Origin: UBA12079 sp964608745
GTDB taxonomy: Bacteria > Patescibacteriota > Minisyncoccia > Phycocordibacterales > UBA12079
Direction: 5' to 3'
NCBI GenBank assembly: GCA_964608745.1
Contig: CAZSPC010000007.1
Location: 1-46,862 of the forward strand
Length of the DNA stretch: 46,862 bases
The position numbers and the translations under genes are program-made. Positions 33,223 to 40,338 of this stretch are shown in pieces. How positions within the stretch are numbered: the stretch's first letter is position 1; each line of letters starts with the position of its first letter. The notes under the pieces were generated by a model. It saw only the letters and a list, made by a program, of their open reading frames with translations. It did not search any database and was not told where the DNA came from.

Positions 33223-33228
33223 ATATTA
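33223..33228 (-). promoter_or_regulatory. -10 box for leaderless secreted-protein gene
   Basis: The minus strand reads TAATAT, 6 nt, ATG; a possible TTCAGA -35 with 17-bp spacing. Confidence 0.4.
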
Positions 33229-33245
33229 GACTAATAATATTTTTA

Positions 33246-33344
33246 TCTGAATTACGAAATAGACGATTCTGAACTAGAAGCCAGGCTGGCTCTAACGAGC
33301 TAAAAGCCTGGCTTCGTCCAGTATCTTCTATTTCGTAATTCAGA
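33246..33344. repeat. Capped palindrome, copy D
   Basis: Arms TCTGAATTACGAAATAGA / complement (33246-33263, 33327-33344) with the cap CTAGAAGCCAGGCT ... GCTTCGTC at 33274-33318. Confidence 0.65.
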
Positions 33345-33938
33345 ACTTTTTAGATTTTCAATGTACTTGAAAATACCATAAAAGACATCGCTCAATAATA
33401 ACTTATTGAACTCGCCCATTTATCACTTGTGCTTATTATACTACCATAATTTAAGAAACAAAAGAAAACTGTTGATAAAGAGGTGAACATACTAATAATA
33501 CGAATGGAAACAAATTCTAGAAAAACAAAAGTTATTTTTTAATTAGACTTTGTTTTGTAATCTACACTCATTGCTAATAAAATTTTGATGAATAATATTT
33601 GTATACACCCGCTACACCTTTCATATCATTATTAAAAATATAAAAATTGTTTAATTATACTCTGTCTGAAAGACGATGATATGAAAGGTGTGCGGGTAAA
33701 TTTGTTGTATTCGTATCATTTGTATATTGGTATATTTAAGTTGATTTTTAATAAAAACTAATATATTATTGAATCATTATTGTTTAAATGAAATTCCGTT
33801 TAGATAGATTATTCAGAGAGATTGATTTTTTTGAAGATTATATATCTTATGTTTCAACAAATACTTACAAAACATACAACTACAATTGAAATACTAGGAT
33901 AAGCCTAGAAATCTACTTTCTAAGCGGGTTTAACGCTT
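33345..33938. other. AT-rich spacer with a 22-bp inverted repeat
   Basis: 33607-33629 (ACCCGCtACACCTTTCATAT...) pairs with 33676-33697 with one bulge, around 46 AT-rich nt. Short hairpins CTAGG/CCTAG and AAGCG/CGCTT lie just before rny. No gene seen. Confidence 0.5.
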
Positions 33939-35471
33939 ATGGGATCATTACAAATATTAGTCCTCTTCACCGCCCTAGCAGGGTTGGGTGGAGTTGTTCT
34001 TGGTTACTTTATCCGATGGGCTTTAACTTTTGGTCAAAAAGGATCAGCTGAATTAAAAATTCAGCAAATGATGCTTGATGCTGAAAAAGATTCTAAAAGA
34101 ATTATTTCTGAAGCCGAAAGTAAAGCTAAAAAAATAGAAGAAGAAACTAAAAAAACAACCAGAGAAAAAGAAGGGCAATTTAAAAAAACCGAGGATAGAC
34201 TTATTAAAAAAGAGGAGCTTTTGGATAAAAGACAAGTAGATATCCAAAAAGAAGAAAAAGGGGTTAAAGAAAAGATAGAAAAAGTCGAAAAAGTAAAAAC
34301 ACAGATTGATGAACTTAAAGATGCACAAGAAAAACAACTGGAAAGTATCGCTGGTATGAATCAAGAAGAAGCTAAGGGACTTCTCTTGAAAATGATTGAA
34401 GAAAATAATGAAGAAGATTTTGCTGTTCGAATGCAAAAACTAGAAAGACAGGGTGAAGAAAAATTAGAAAGAAAAGGTCAAGAAATTTTAACTTCTGTTA
34501 TCCATCGATTGGGTAATTCAGTTGCATCAGATGTGCTTTCAACCACAATTTCAATCCCTTCTGATGACATTAAAGGAAAAATAATTGGAAAAGAAGGTAA
34601 AAACATCCGTGCTTTTGAAAAAGTTACTGGTGTCGAATTGATTGTTGATGATACTCCGGGAGCAATCACTATTTCATCTTTTGACCCAATCAGAAGACAA
34701 ATTGCCCGAGTTGCTTTAGAGGATTTAATTATTGACGGACGAATTCAACCGGCTCGTATTGAAAAAATTGCCGAGGAAGCTAAGGCTAAAATCAACAAGA
34801 TAACCAAAGAAAAAGGTGAGCAAGCTGTTTACGAATGTGGAATTTACAATCTCGATCCAAGAATCATTTCTATTCTTGGTCGATTGCACTTCCGAACTAG
34901 TTATGGACAAAATGTTTTGCAACACTCAATCGAAATGGCACATATTGCCGGAATGTTAGCGGAAGAATTGGGAGCAAATGTTGAAGTAGCCAAAGCAGCT
35001 GCTCTTGTTCACGACATTGGAAAAGCAGTTGATCACGAAGTTCAGGGTACTCATGTTGAAATTGGGAAAAGAATTCTTCAAAAATTCGGTTCAAACGAAG
35101 AAATCATCAAGGCAATGGAATCTCACCACGAAGATACTCCGTTTACAACAATCGAATCTGTTATTGTTCAAGTAGCCGACTCAATTTCTGGTGGACGACC
35201 AGGAGCAAGACGGGATACAGTTGAAAACTACTTAAAGAGATTGGAAGAATTGGAATCAATCGCTAATTCATTCGAAGGAATTGATAAATCATATGCTTTG
35301 CAAGCTGGACGAGAAATTAGAATCTTTGTTCGACCAGATGACATTAATGATATAGAAGCGAAGAAACTAGCTCGAGAAATTGCCTTGAAAATTGAACAAG
35401 ACTTAAAATATCCAGGAGAGATTAAGGTTAATGTTATTCGGGAATCTAAGGCCGTCGAATACGCTAGATAA
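33939..35471 (+). CDS. rny: Ribonuclease Y
   Basis: Membrane-bound endoribonuclease that starts mRNA decay. The 510-aa protein has an N-terminal helix (about 5-28), a long Lys/Glu coiled coil (30-160), a KH domain (IKGKIIGKEGKNIRAFEKVTG, near 210-230) and an HD domain with ALVHDIGKA near residue 355 and ESHHEDTPF. The ending VIRESKAVEYAR is the family's usual one. No SD. Downstream is HU with its own promoter. Confidence 0.95.
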   Translation: MGSLQILVLFTALAGLGGVVLGYFIRWALTFGQKGSAELKIQQMMLDAEKDSKRIISEAESKAKKIEEETKKTTREKEGQFKKTEDRLIKKEELLDKRQVDIQKEEKGVKEKIEKVEKVKTQIDELKDAQEKQLESIAGMNQEEAKGLLLKMIEENNEEDFAVRMQKLERQGEEKLERKGQEILTSVIHRLGNSVASDVLSTTISIPSDDIKGKIIGKEGKNIRAFEKVTGVELIVDDTPGAITISSFDPIRRQIARVALEDLIIDGRIQPARIEKIAEEAKAKINKITKEKGEQAVYECGIYNLDPRIISILGRLHFRTSYGQNVLQHSIEMAHIAGMLAEELGANVEVAKAAALVHDIGKAVDHEVQGTHVEIGKRILQKFGSNEEIIKAMESHHEDTPFTTIESVIVQVADSISGGRPGARRDTVENYLKRLEELESIANSFEGIDKSYALQAGREIRIFVRPDDINDIEAKKLAREIALKIEQDLKYPGEIKVNVIRESKAVEYAR

Positions 35472-35522
35472 TCCCAAAAGTTGGCGAAAGAGAATGTTGA
35501 TTTTGAGATTATTAATAGGGTA

Positions 35523-35550
35523 TTGCATAAAATATGGCTTTATATATAAT
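35523..35550 (+). promoter_or_regulatory. HU promoter
   Basis: TTGCAT, 16 bp, TATAAT. The leader would be about 60 nt, without an SD. Confidence 0.6.
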
Positions 35551-35616
35551 TAATTACATATTAGATTACTAATATGGTCGTATTATTAATTTATAACTTC
35601 GAAGTTAAATAAAAAT

Positions 35617-35892
35617 ATGAACAAAGTAGCACTAGCAGAAGCTATCCAAGAACAACTTGGAGGAACAAAAGCTGACGCAGAGAGAGCTGTAAACGCTGTG
35701 TTTGATACAATCGCAGGAGAACTTACAAAAGGTGAAGATGTATCAATTGCAGGATTCGGTATTTTCTCAGCAAAAATGAGAGCGGCTCGAACAGCTCGAA
35801 ACCCTCGAACAGGTGAACCTATTCAGGTTCCTGCAATGAAAGTTGCAAAATTCAAAGTAAGTAAAACTTTGAAAGATGCTGTTAGAGGATAA
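35617..35892 (+). CDS. hup: HU-family DNA-binding protein
   Basis: A 91-aa nucleoid protein that bends DNA. It shows the complete HU pattern: MNKVALAEAIQEQLGGTKAD, VSIAGFGIFSAKMRAARTARNPRTGEPIQVPA with the DNA-binding arm, and KFKVSKTLKDAV. Own promoter and terminator. Confidence 0.95.
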   Translation: MNKVALAEAIQEQLGGTKADAERAVNAVFDTIAGELTKGEDVSIAGFGIFSAKMRAARTARNPRTGEPIQVPAMKVAKFKVSKTLKDAVRG

Positions 35893-35933
35893 ATCTAACT
35901 TTCTAGGGTTTTTATAGAACCCTAACCCACTCA

Positions 35934-36091
35934 GTCTCGTATCCAACTAATCTCTCAACAAAAACCGAATAATTTTGGCTACAAAATTTCGTCTCGCACT
36001 GAATATATCTTGATATATATCGTACTCCGACTCATTTTTCGCTCAAAATTATTCTAGTTTTTGTTTTTGAGGTCTTAGTTGGATACAAGAC
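35934..36091. repeat. Long imperfect hairpin (about 158 nt) after HU
   Basis: GTCTCGTATCCAACTAA at the left end pairs with the right end, and pairing continues inward through AAAATTATTC to an ATATATC tt GATATAT tip. Internal motifs TTCGTCTCG and CTCCGACTC weakly recall the 28041-28200 palindrome. Confidence 0.5.
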
Positions 36092-36094
36092 TCC

Positions 36095-36123
36095 AAAAAA
36101 CACCAATTTAATTGGTGTTTTTT
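36095..36123. terminator. Bidirectional terminator between HU and the 441-aa gene
   Basis: AAAAAACACCAAT, TTA loop, exact complement; 13 bp, T-runs on both strands. Confidence 0.8.
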
Positions 36124-36158
36124 GTTTTTTAACCATTTTTGGATAAAATTAAATTTTT

Positions 36159-36269
36159 CCAAAATTGAATGAGGTTCGATTTTAAATTGGTAAGAATAGA
36201 AGAAGGCGTATTTGAAAGTACGACGACTGACATTCTTGCTAATTTAAAATCGAAGATTACCAATTTTGG
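36159..36269 (+). ncRNA. Structured element, copy 2 (pair with 10633-10740)
   Basis: Base stem CCAAAATTG / CAATTTTGG (reversed relative to copy 1), internal loop AATGAGG / GATTAC, a 23-bp stem (36175-36197 with 36232-36254), and an apical part sharing GAAGAAGGCGTAT and CGACTGA with copy 1. It lies 6 nt past the stop codon of the 441-aa gene, before a terminator. Confidence 0.6.
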
Positions 36270-36275
36270 AGAAAT

Positions 36276-37601
36276 TTACCCACTTCGTTCTAGGCCAGCA
36301 ATACGCAATCGGCGGAAAATTTCTTGTAGTGTACTTTCGTTGTTTATAAACACCAAAGTATTTTTGTCAGCAAATGAATAAGCAAACTCTAATTTTCCTT
36401 GTTTATTAAGAACAGCTCGAACATCCTTGTTAGAAATTATGACATCTTCGAATCTGTAATCAGCAGTATTAACATTTGAATCTTCTTTTTTAAAGATTGG
36501 AAAGACATCATCTAGTATTTCTTTTTCCCATTCCAACATCCCGGCAAAAGCATTTTCGTAAGAAGTAATCTCAAAAATTAAAAACGGATTATTTCCAAGA
36601 GAGGAATGAAAACCAAGCATCATCTCAGGAGATAATACTCTTTCTAAGGTACTTGGCATATCTGAATCCAAGGTGTCGAAAAAAGATTTTGAGGTTAATA
36701 AAATTTTATAACCATCTGTATCTTCTATTATATATTGTTCGTTTATATCTTGTTTGGTTATGTATAATTGAATTATTTTTCCTAGCGGAATTGAAACATC
36801 TTCTTTTTGGTATTCAACAGAAGTATTAATTTTACTTCGCTTTAAGCTAGTTAAATGAATTTCTTTTTGGTAATCAGGAAAAATTAAAGTGGGAATTTTT
36901 ACTTCAAAAATTTGCCTTGGTGCTTCTTCGTTGTTATGAAAAAAGAATAAATAAACTACGCTAGTAACCAAAACAGCCAACATCACAATTCCAAATCCTA
37001 TAACTAATTCCCTGTTTTTACCTTCTATTATAGGAAGTCCTCTTCTTGGCCTCGATCTTTGTTTATCTTTTTCGGCTAAAATAATTTTTGTTAAAGACGC
37101 ATCTGGTTTTTTGAGTGTTTTAGCAATATCTTCTTGGAAAGTTCGGACTGTTTTTAGTTTTGGCTTAGCTTGCCCTTTTTCAACTGCTTCTTGTAGGGAT
37201 TGCTCGGTATCTGTTTTTTTGTTAGGAATAGCCGAAGATAATTGTTCACTAGTTTTTTTAATTGGTTCCAGTTTTTCTTCCAAGGTTTGTTTTTCTTGCT
37301 TCTCTGTTGTTTCTACAATACCTTCTTCGGTAATATCAATTAATTTTTCTTCTTGTTTCATTGTTGGTTCGGAATCTTGTTTTAATGATTGTTGAGTCTC
37401 AGATTTATTTCCAACCTCTTCACCAGACTGTAAATCAATAGTTTTAATATTATCTTTAGGATCTTGTTTTTTTGGTGGTATATAGTCTTGTCGACCACCA
37501 GAAAGGTCACCATCGGTTACATTGACGGTATTTTTTTCATTTTGATCCTCGTCTAATCTTGTATTTATTTTCTCTAAATCTTTTTCTTCTTTTTCATCCA
37601 T
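36276..37601 (-). CDS. Membrane protein with a long cytoplasmic low-complexity region
   Basis: 441 aa. The first 190 residues are charged and disordered (Lys/Glu/Gln-rich). One transmembrane helix (LVIGFGIVMLAVLVTSVVYLFFF, near 200-222) is followed by an extracytoplasmic alpha/beta domain (FEVKIPTLIFPDYQKEI to AGMLEWEKEILDDVFPIF and NKQGKLEFAYSFAD). It looks like a conserved CPR envelope protein, but I cannot name a family. No SD, monocistronic; the structured element follows its stop as it does for pilB. Confidence 0.72.
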   Translation of the reverse strand: MDEKEEKDLEKINTRLDEDQNEKNTVNVTDGDLSGGRQDYIPPKKQDPKDNIKTIDLQSGEEVGNKSETQQSLKQDSEPTMKQEEKLIDITEEGIVETTEKQEKQTLEEKLEPIKKTSEQLSSAIPNKKTDTEQSLQEAVEKGQAKPKLKTVRTFQEDIAKTLKKPDASLTKIILAEKDKQRSRPRRGLPIIEGKNRELVIGFGIVMLAVLVTSVVYLFFFHNNEEAPRQIFEVKIPTLIFPDYQKEIHLTSLKRSKINTSVEYQKEDVSIPLGKIIQLYITKQDINEQYIIEDTDGYKILLTSKSFFDTLDSDMPSTLERVLSPEMMLGFHSSLGNNPFLIFEITSYENAFAGMLEWEKEILDDVFPIFKKEDSNVNTADYRFEDVIISNKDVRAVLNKQGKLEFAYSFADKNTLVFINNESTLQEIFRRLRIAGLERSG

Positions 37602-37803
37602 ACAAATAAGTATAATGTAGAAAGTTGAAAAAGTTAATAAGTTAAGTAGTTAAAAAGTGACGAAAAATCTACGACTTTTATACTTTGCTTCGCAAAGAAT
37701 AAAAGTCGTAGATTTTTCGTCATCCCGAATGAAGTGAGGGATCCAGAAAATTTATCTTTGCAAGTCATTAGAAAAACGGAGAGGCGCTTGCCTCTCCGTT
37801 TTT
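37602..37803. other. Spacer: hairpin, dispersed repeat and terminator
   Basis: A 63-nt near-perfect hairpin (37659-37721, tip CTTTG cttcg CAAAG), then a GTCATCCCGAATGAAGTGAG repeat of the widely dispersed GTCATCCCGA type. Last is a terminator (37772-37803, AAAAACGGAGAGGC / complement) serving the minus-strand toxin pair. Confidence 0.6.
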
Positions 37804-37827
37804 TCTTAAACCCACTACATCTTAAAA

Positions 37828-38133
37828 CTACAAATTTTTTAGTTTCCCTTTTGAGTACTTATGAATAATGGACGAAATTAATGTTTGATAAGGAATGCCT
37901 TCTTCCAAGGCTCTTAATTTAATTCCCATCAAATCTCCGGGAGTTAATCGAATATTAATACTTTTTGATTTAGTTATGGTGTATTTAGCATCATCGATAT
38001 GTGTCTGTAATCTTTTCTGTTTGTTGGAAATAGAAGCCCACTCACCCCTTTCCACAGATTCTGCTAATTTTCTTTCCTCCTTATCAAAAGGTTTAAAATC
38101 CAATATTATTTTTTTGTCTGTTTTTTTGTTCAT
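37828..38133 (-). CDS. CopG/BrnA-type antitoxin
   Basis: 101 aa. KSINIRLTPGDLMGIKLRALEEGIPYQTLISSIIHKY is a ribbon-helix-helix DNA-binding domain with the first strand (SINIRL) at about 59. The N-terminal half would bind the toxin. It starts 2 nt after the toxin stop. Order toxin-antitoxin as in brnTA. Confidence 0.82.
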   Translation of the reverse strand: MNKKTDKKIILDFKPFDKEERKLAESVERGEWASISNKQKRLQTHIDDAKYTITKSKSINIRLTPGDLMGIKLRALEEGIPYQTLISSIIHKYSKGKLKNL

Positions 38134-38135
38134 AA

Positions 38136-38411
38136 TTATTTTTTTAAGTATTTTTTAGTGTATAGTCTACTTTTAAAAATTGTCTTTAAAAATTTTTTCT
38201 TTTTATCTTCAACATAAGGAACAACATAAACATATTTTTTAATTTCAACAACCAACATTTTTTGGTGAAGATATTTTTGCTTATTAGGATGTTTGATATA
38301 ATCTAATAAATGCCCATTATTGATAGCCAAAATAATTTCTTCGAAAGAAATATTCCTTGTTTTTTTAAGAAGCCCATTCTTTTTTTCATCCCAAGTAAAA
38401 AGCTTATGCAT
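38136..38411 (-). CDS. brnT: BrnT-family ribonuclease toxin
   Basis: 91 aa starting MHKLFTWDEKKNG. F-x-WDEKK, the ISFEEIILAI segment, VVEI..YVYVVPYVED and the final KSRLYTKKYL fit the BrnT/RelE-like RNase toxin family. Two further in-frame ATGs lie upstream but fall within or before the promoter; TTGACT-17-TACCAT ends 6 nt before the chosen ATG. Confidence 0.78.
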   Translation of the reverse strand: MHKLFTWDEKKNGLLKKTRNISFEEIILAINNGHLLDYIKHPNKQKYLHQKMLVVEIKKYVYVVPYVEDKKKKFLKTIFKSRLYTKKYLKK

Positions 38412-38417
38412 ATACAT

Positions 38418-38446
38418 ATGGTATACAATATAAAAATAAAAGTCAA
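38418..38446 (-). promoter_or_regulatory. Promoter of the BrnT/BrnA-like pair
   Basis: TTGACT (38441-38446), 17 bp, TACCAT (38418-38423); a leaderless start follows. The GTATAC palindrome at the -10 could be the antitoxin operator. Confidence 0.55.
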
Positions 38447-38456
38447 CCAAATTTTT

Positions 38457-39206
38457 TTACAAACTTTTCCAAACAAATTTTAGGAAATTTCTTTGCATAT
38501 CAGCGATTGCTTTGTCTTTAATAATTACTGCTGTTAGGTTTTTGTAGGATACCAAGACTAACTTATCTCCTGTTACCAAGAGATCAGATTTAAACTTTAA
38601 TTCAGCGGGTAGTAATTTGTTTTTTACAAAAGAATTGTACTCTTTTCTTTTTAGTCTTTCTTGTGTTGTGTCTGATTCTTCAACCAATCCATATAGTTTT
38701 ATATCTCTTTCTTTTAATTTCATAAGCAGTTCGTGGTTGTCTTCGAAAGAAAAAATTTTAAAAAAACTTTCAGGTGAAAATATTTGATAAATTGGTTGCC
38801 AAGTATTTGTAATTTCTAAAAAAGCTTCCCATAAACCATTTTTTCCTTCCAGAAAAACAATATTTGGTTTTTTGAAAGATTCTGAAAATAAACTTTCGAG
38901 TTCAGGAATAATTTTTTTAATATTATTTTGTTTTCTCTCCAAACTTCTTTTTTCTTTTTCTAAATAAGAAATTATTTTTTTAGGTCTATAAGCAGAATAA
39001 AGAATCCTTTTTTTGTTGGTTGTTTGATAGACAAAGTCTTTTTTTAATAAATCTTCTAGATATTGATAAATACCCGTTCTTTTTATTTTGGTTTTGCGAG
39101 AAATTTCTGACACATTGCATTTACCTAATGACAAAATTGCTAAATAAATTTTTATTTCTTTTTCTTTTAAACCTAATTTTATTAAGGTTTTTTTGATTTT
39201 CTCCAT
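38457..39206 (-). CDS. TrmB-family transcriptional regulator
   Basis: 249 aa. The N-terminal winged helix (KTLIKLGLKEKEIKIYLAIL, NVSEISRKTKIKRTGIYQYLEDLLKKDFV) is of the TrmB type. A helical linker and a ligand-binding-like C-terminal domain (KPNIVFLEGKNGLWEAFLEI) follow. It is divergent from two membrane-protein genes; TGTCAA half-sites lie over both promoters, which suggests autoregulation and control of the neighbours. The effector is unknown. Confidence 0.82.
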   Translation of the reverse strand: MEKIKKTLIKLGLKEKEIKIYLAILSLGKCNVSEISRKTKIKRTGIYQYLEDLLKKDFVYQTTNKKRILYSAYRPKKIISYLEKEKRSLERKQNNIKKIIPELESLFSESFKKPNIVFLEGKNGLWEAFLEITNTWQPIYQIFSPESFFKIFSFEDNHELLMKLKERDIKLYGLVEESDTTQERLKRKEYNSFVKNKLLPAELKFKSDLLVTGDKLVLVSYKNLTAVIIKDKAIADMQRNFLKFVWKSL

Positions 39207-39212
39207 ATATAC

Positions 39213-39254
39213 ACACTAACAAACCAAAAATAAAGTGTCAACTATTTATGTCAA
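39213..39254 (-). promoter_or_regulatory. trmB-type gene promoter with tandem TGTCAA boxes
   Basis: The minus strand reads TTGACA (39236-39241), 17 bp, TAGTGT (39213-39218), 6 nt, ATG. A second TTGACA copy lies 13 bp upstream (39249-39254). Confidence 0.6.
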
Positions 39255-39306
39255 CATTTTTATAAAAAAGATAAGAAAGCCTTGTAGTAGAGCTGTTTTA
39301 TAAAAA

Positions 39307-39349
39307 ATATGTCAAATATTTTTGACATATTTTGTTGATATATCATAAT
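39307..39349 (+). promoter_or_regulatory. Palindromic operator overlapping the membrane-operon promoter
   Basis: ATATGTCAAA TATT TTTGACATAT (39307-39330) is a perfect 10-bp dyad. Its right half supplies the -35 TTGACA (39322-39327), with CATAAT 16 bp later (39344-39349). Confidence 0.65.
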
Positions 39350-39392
39350 TTTTGTAGAAATTATAAAAAGTTCTTTTAAAAAGGAGGGTAAA

Positions 39393-39641
39393 ATGAAGGA
39401 AGAAAAATTGCCATGGTGGCTTGATTCCGAATTGTGGGGTAATTTTATTGTAATAATAACAGGTCTATGTTGTATGTCTTTACATTTTTTAACAGATCCT
39501 TATTTTAGTAAATTTATTTTAAACCCAGGTCGTAGAGTTGATTTGTTTTTGTTATTTTATATATTGATGATAATTTTAAATCTCTTTGTTGGATTTAGAA
39601 TTAGAAAGAAATTATATAAAAAAAATCAAAAGGAGATATAG
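39393..39641 (+). CDS. Small two-helix membrane protein, 82 aa
   Basis: Two transmembrane helices (about 15-33 and 50-67) with a charged C-terminus (RIRKKLYKKNQKE). A strong AAGGAGGG site precedes the ATG. First gene of a pair under the TrmB-type operator; the next gene begins 1 nt after its stop. Unrecognised. Confidence 0.7.
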   Translation: MKEEKLPWWLDSELWGNFIVIITGLCCMSLHFLTDPYFSKFILNPGRRVDLFLLFYILMIILNLFVGFRIRKKLYKKNQKEI

Positions 39642-39642
39642 A

Positions 39643-40278
39643 ATGAAATTTAGAATAATATTATTTTGTTTATTTTTATTAACAATTCCTAAACTTATTG
39701 TTGGATACATCCAAAATGAAAATCATTATGTAAAAATCGAACGAGAAAAAGAGTTTGTAACAATAAAAGAGGTTACCGAAAATGTTTATCCTAAACCACC
39801 AATTCTTTTATCTAATACCCAAATAATTAAAGCTATTAAAAGAGGAAAAAAAGTACAGAAGAAGCATGAGATTTATAAACTTCTTAAATGGTTTCCAATT
39901 CCTTTAATACAAGTATTTGAAATAACCGAAGTTTGTACATGGAGCGGTCAAAAATGGAGGGTTATAAAAAATGAAAAGTTTTTATCACAAAAACAAAGTT
40001 TTGTGGATGCAGTATATTACTACATACCGCTGATTGCCCCCATAATTATTTTACTTGCTGTTTATGTGTGGAATAGGTTTAAATTTAAAAGATCTCATTT
40101 TTGTATTACTCTACCCCTTGCTTTGATGCATACACCTTTTCTTTTTGCAGTTCTGATTGTTTTGTACAAGGAAAATATACATTTGTTTGTACAGTATCTT
40201 TTTACTCTTTTAGGTGTTTGGTGGTGTTTTTTTATATGGTTTTTATTTATAAAAAAACAGCATATAGATTACGTGTAA
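39643..40278 (+). CDS. Multi-pass membrane protein, 211 aa
   Basis: An N-terminal hydrophobic segment (FRIILFCLFLLTIPKLIVG) is followed by an extracytoplasmic stretch of about 100 residues with a WSGQKWRV patch. Three helices come near the C-terminus (IPLIAPIIILLAVYVW, LPLALMHTPFLFAVLIVL, LFTLLGVWWCFFIWFLF). The start is set by AAGGAGATATAG; an earlier in-frame ATG overlaps the 82-aa gene and lacks a site. No family recognised. Confidence 0.7.
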   Translation: MKFRIILFCLFLLTIPKLIVGYIQNENHYVKIEREKEFVTIKEVTENVYPKPPILLSNTQIIKAIKRGKKVQKKHEIYKLLKWFPIPLIQVFEITEVCTWSGQKWRVIKNEKFLSQKQSFVDAVYYYIPLIAPIIILLAVYVWNRFKFKRSHFCITLPLALMHTPFLFAVLIVLYKENIHLFVQYLFTLLGVWWCFFIWFLFIKKQHIDYV

Positions 40279-40283
40279 TAATA

Positions 40284-40315
40284 AAAAACTGAGTAGCTCA
40301 ACTACTCAGTTTTTT
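40284..40315. terminator. Bidirectional terminator (ACTNAGTAR family)
   Basis: AAAAACTGAGTAG, CTCAA, complement with T-run. It serves the membrane pair (+) and pnp (-), showing that ACTNAGTAR hairpins can act as terminators. Confidence 0.8.
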
Positions 40316-40338
40316 AAATCCTAAATCTGATTCTTGGT

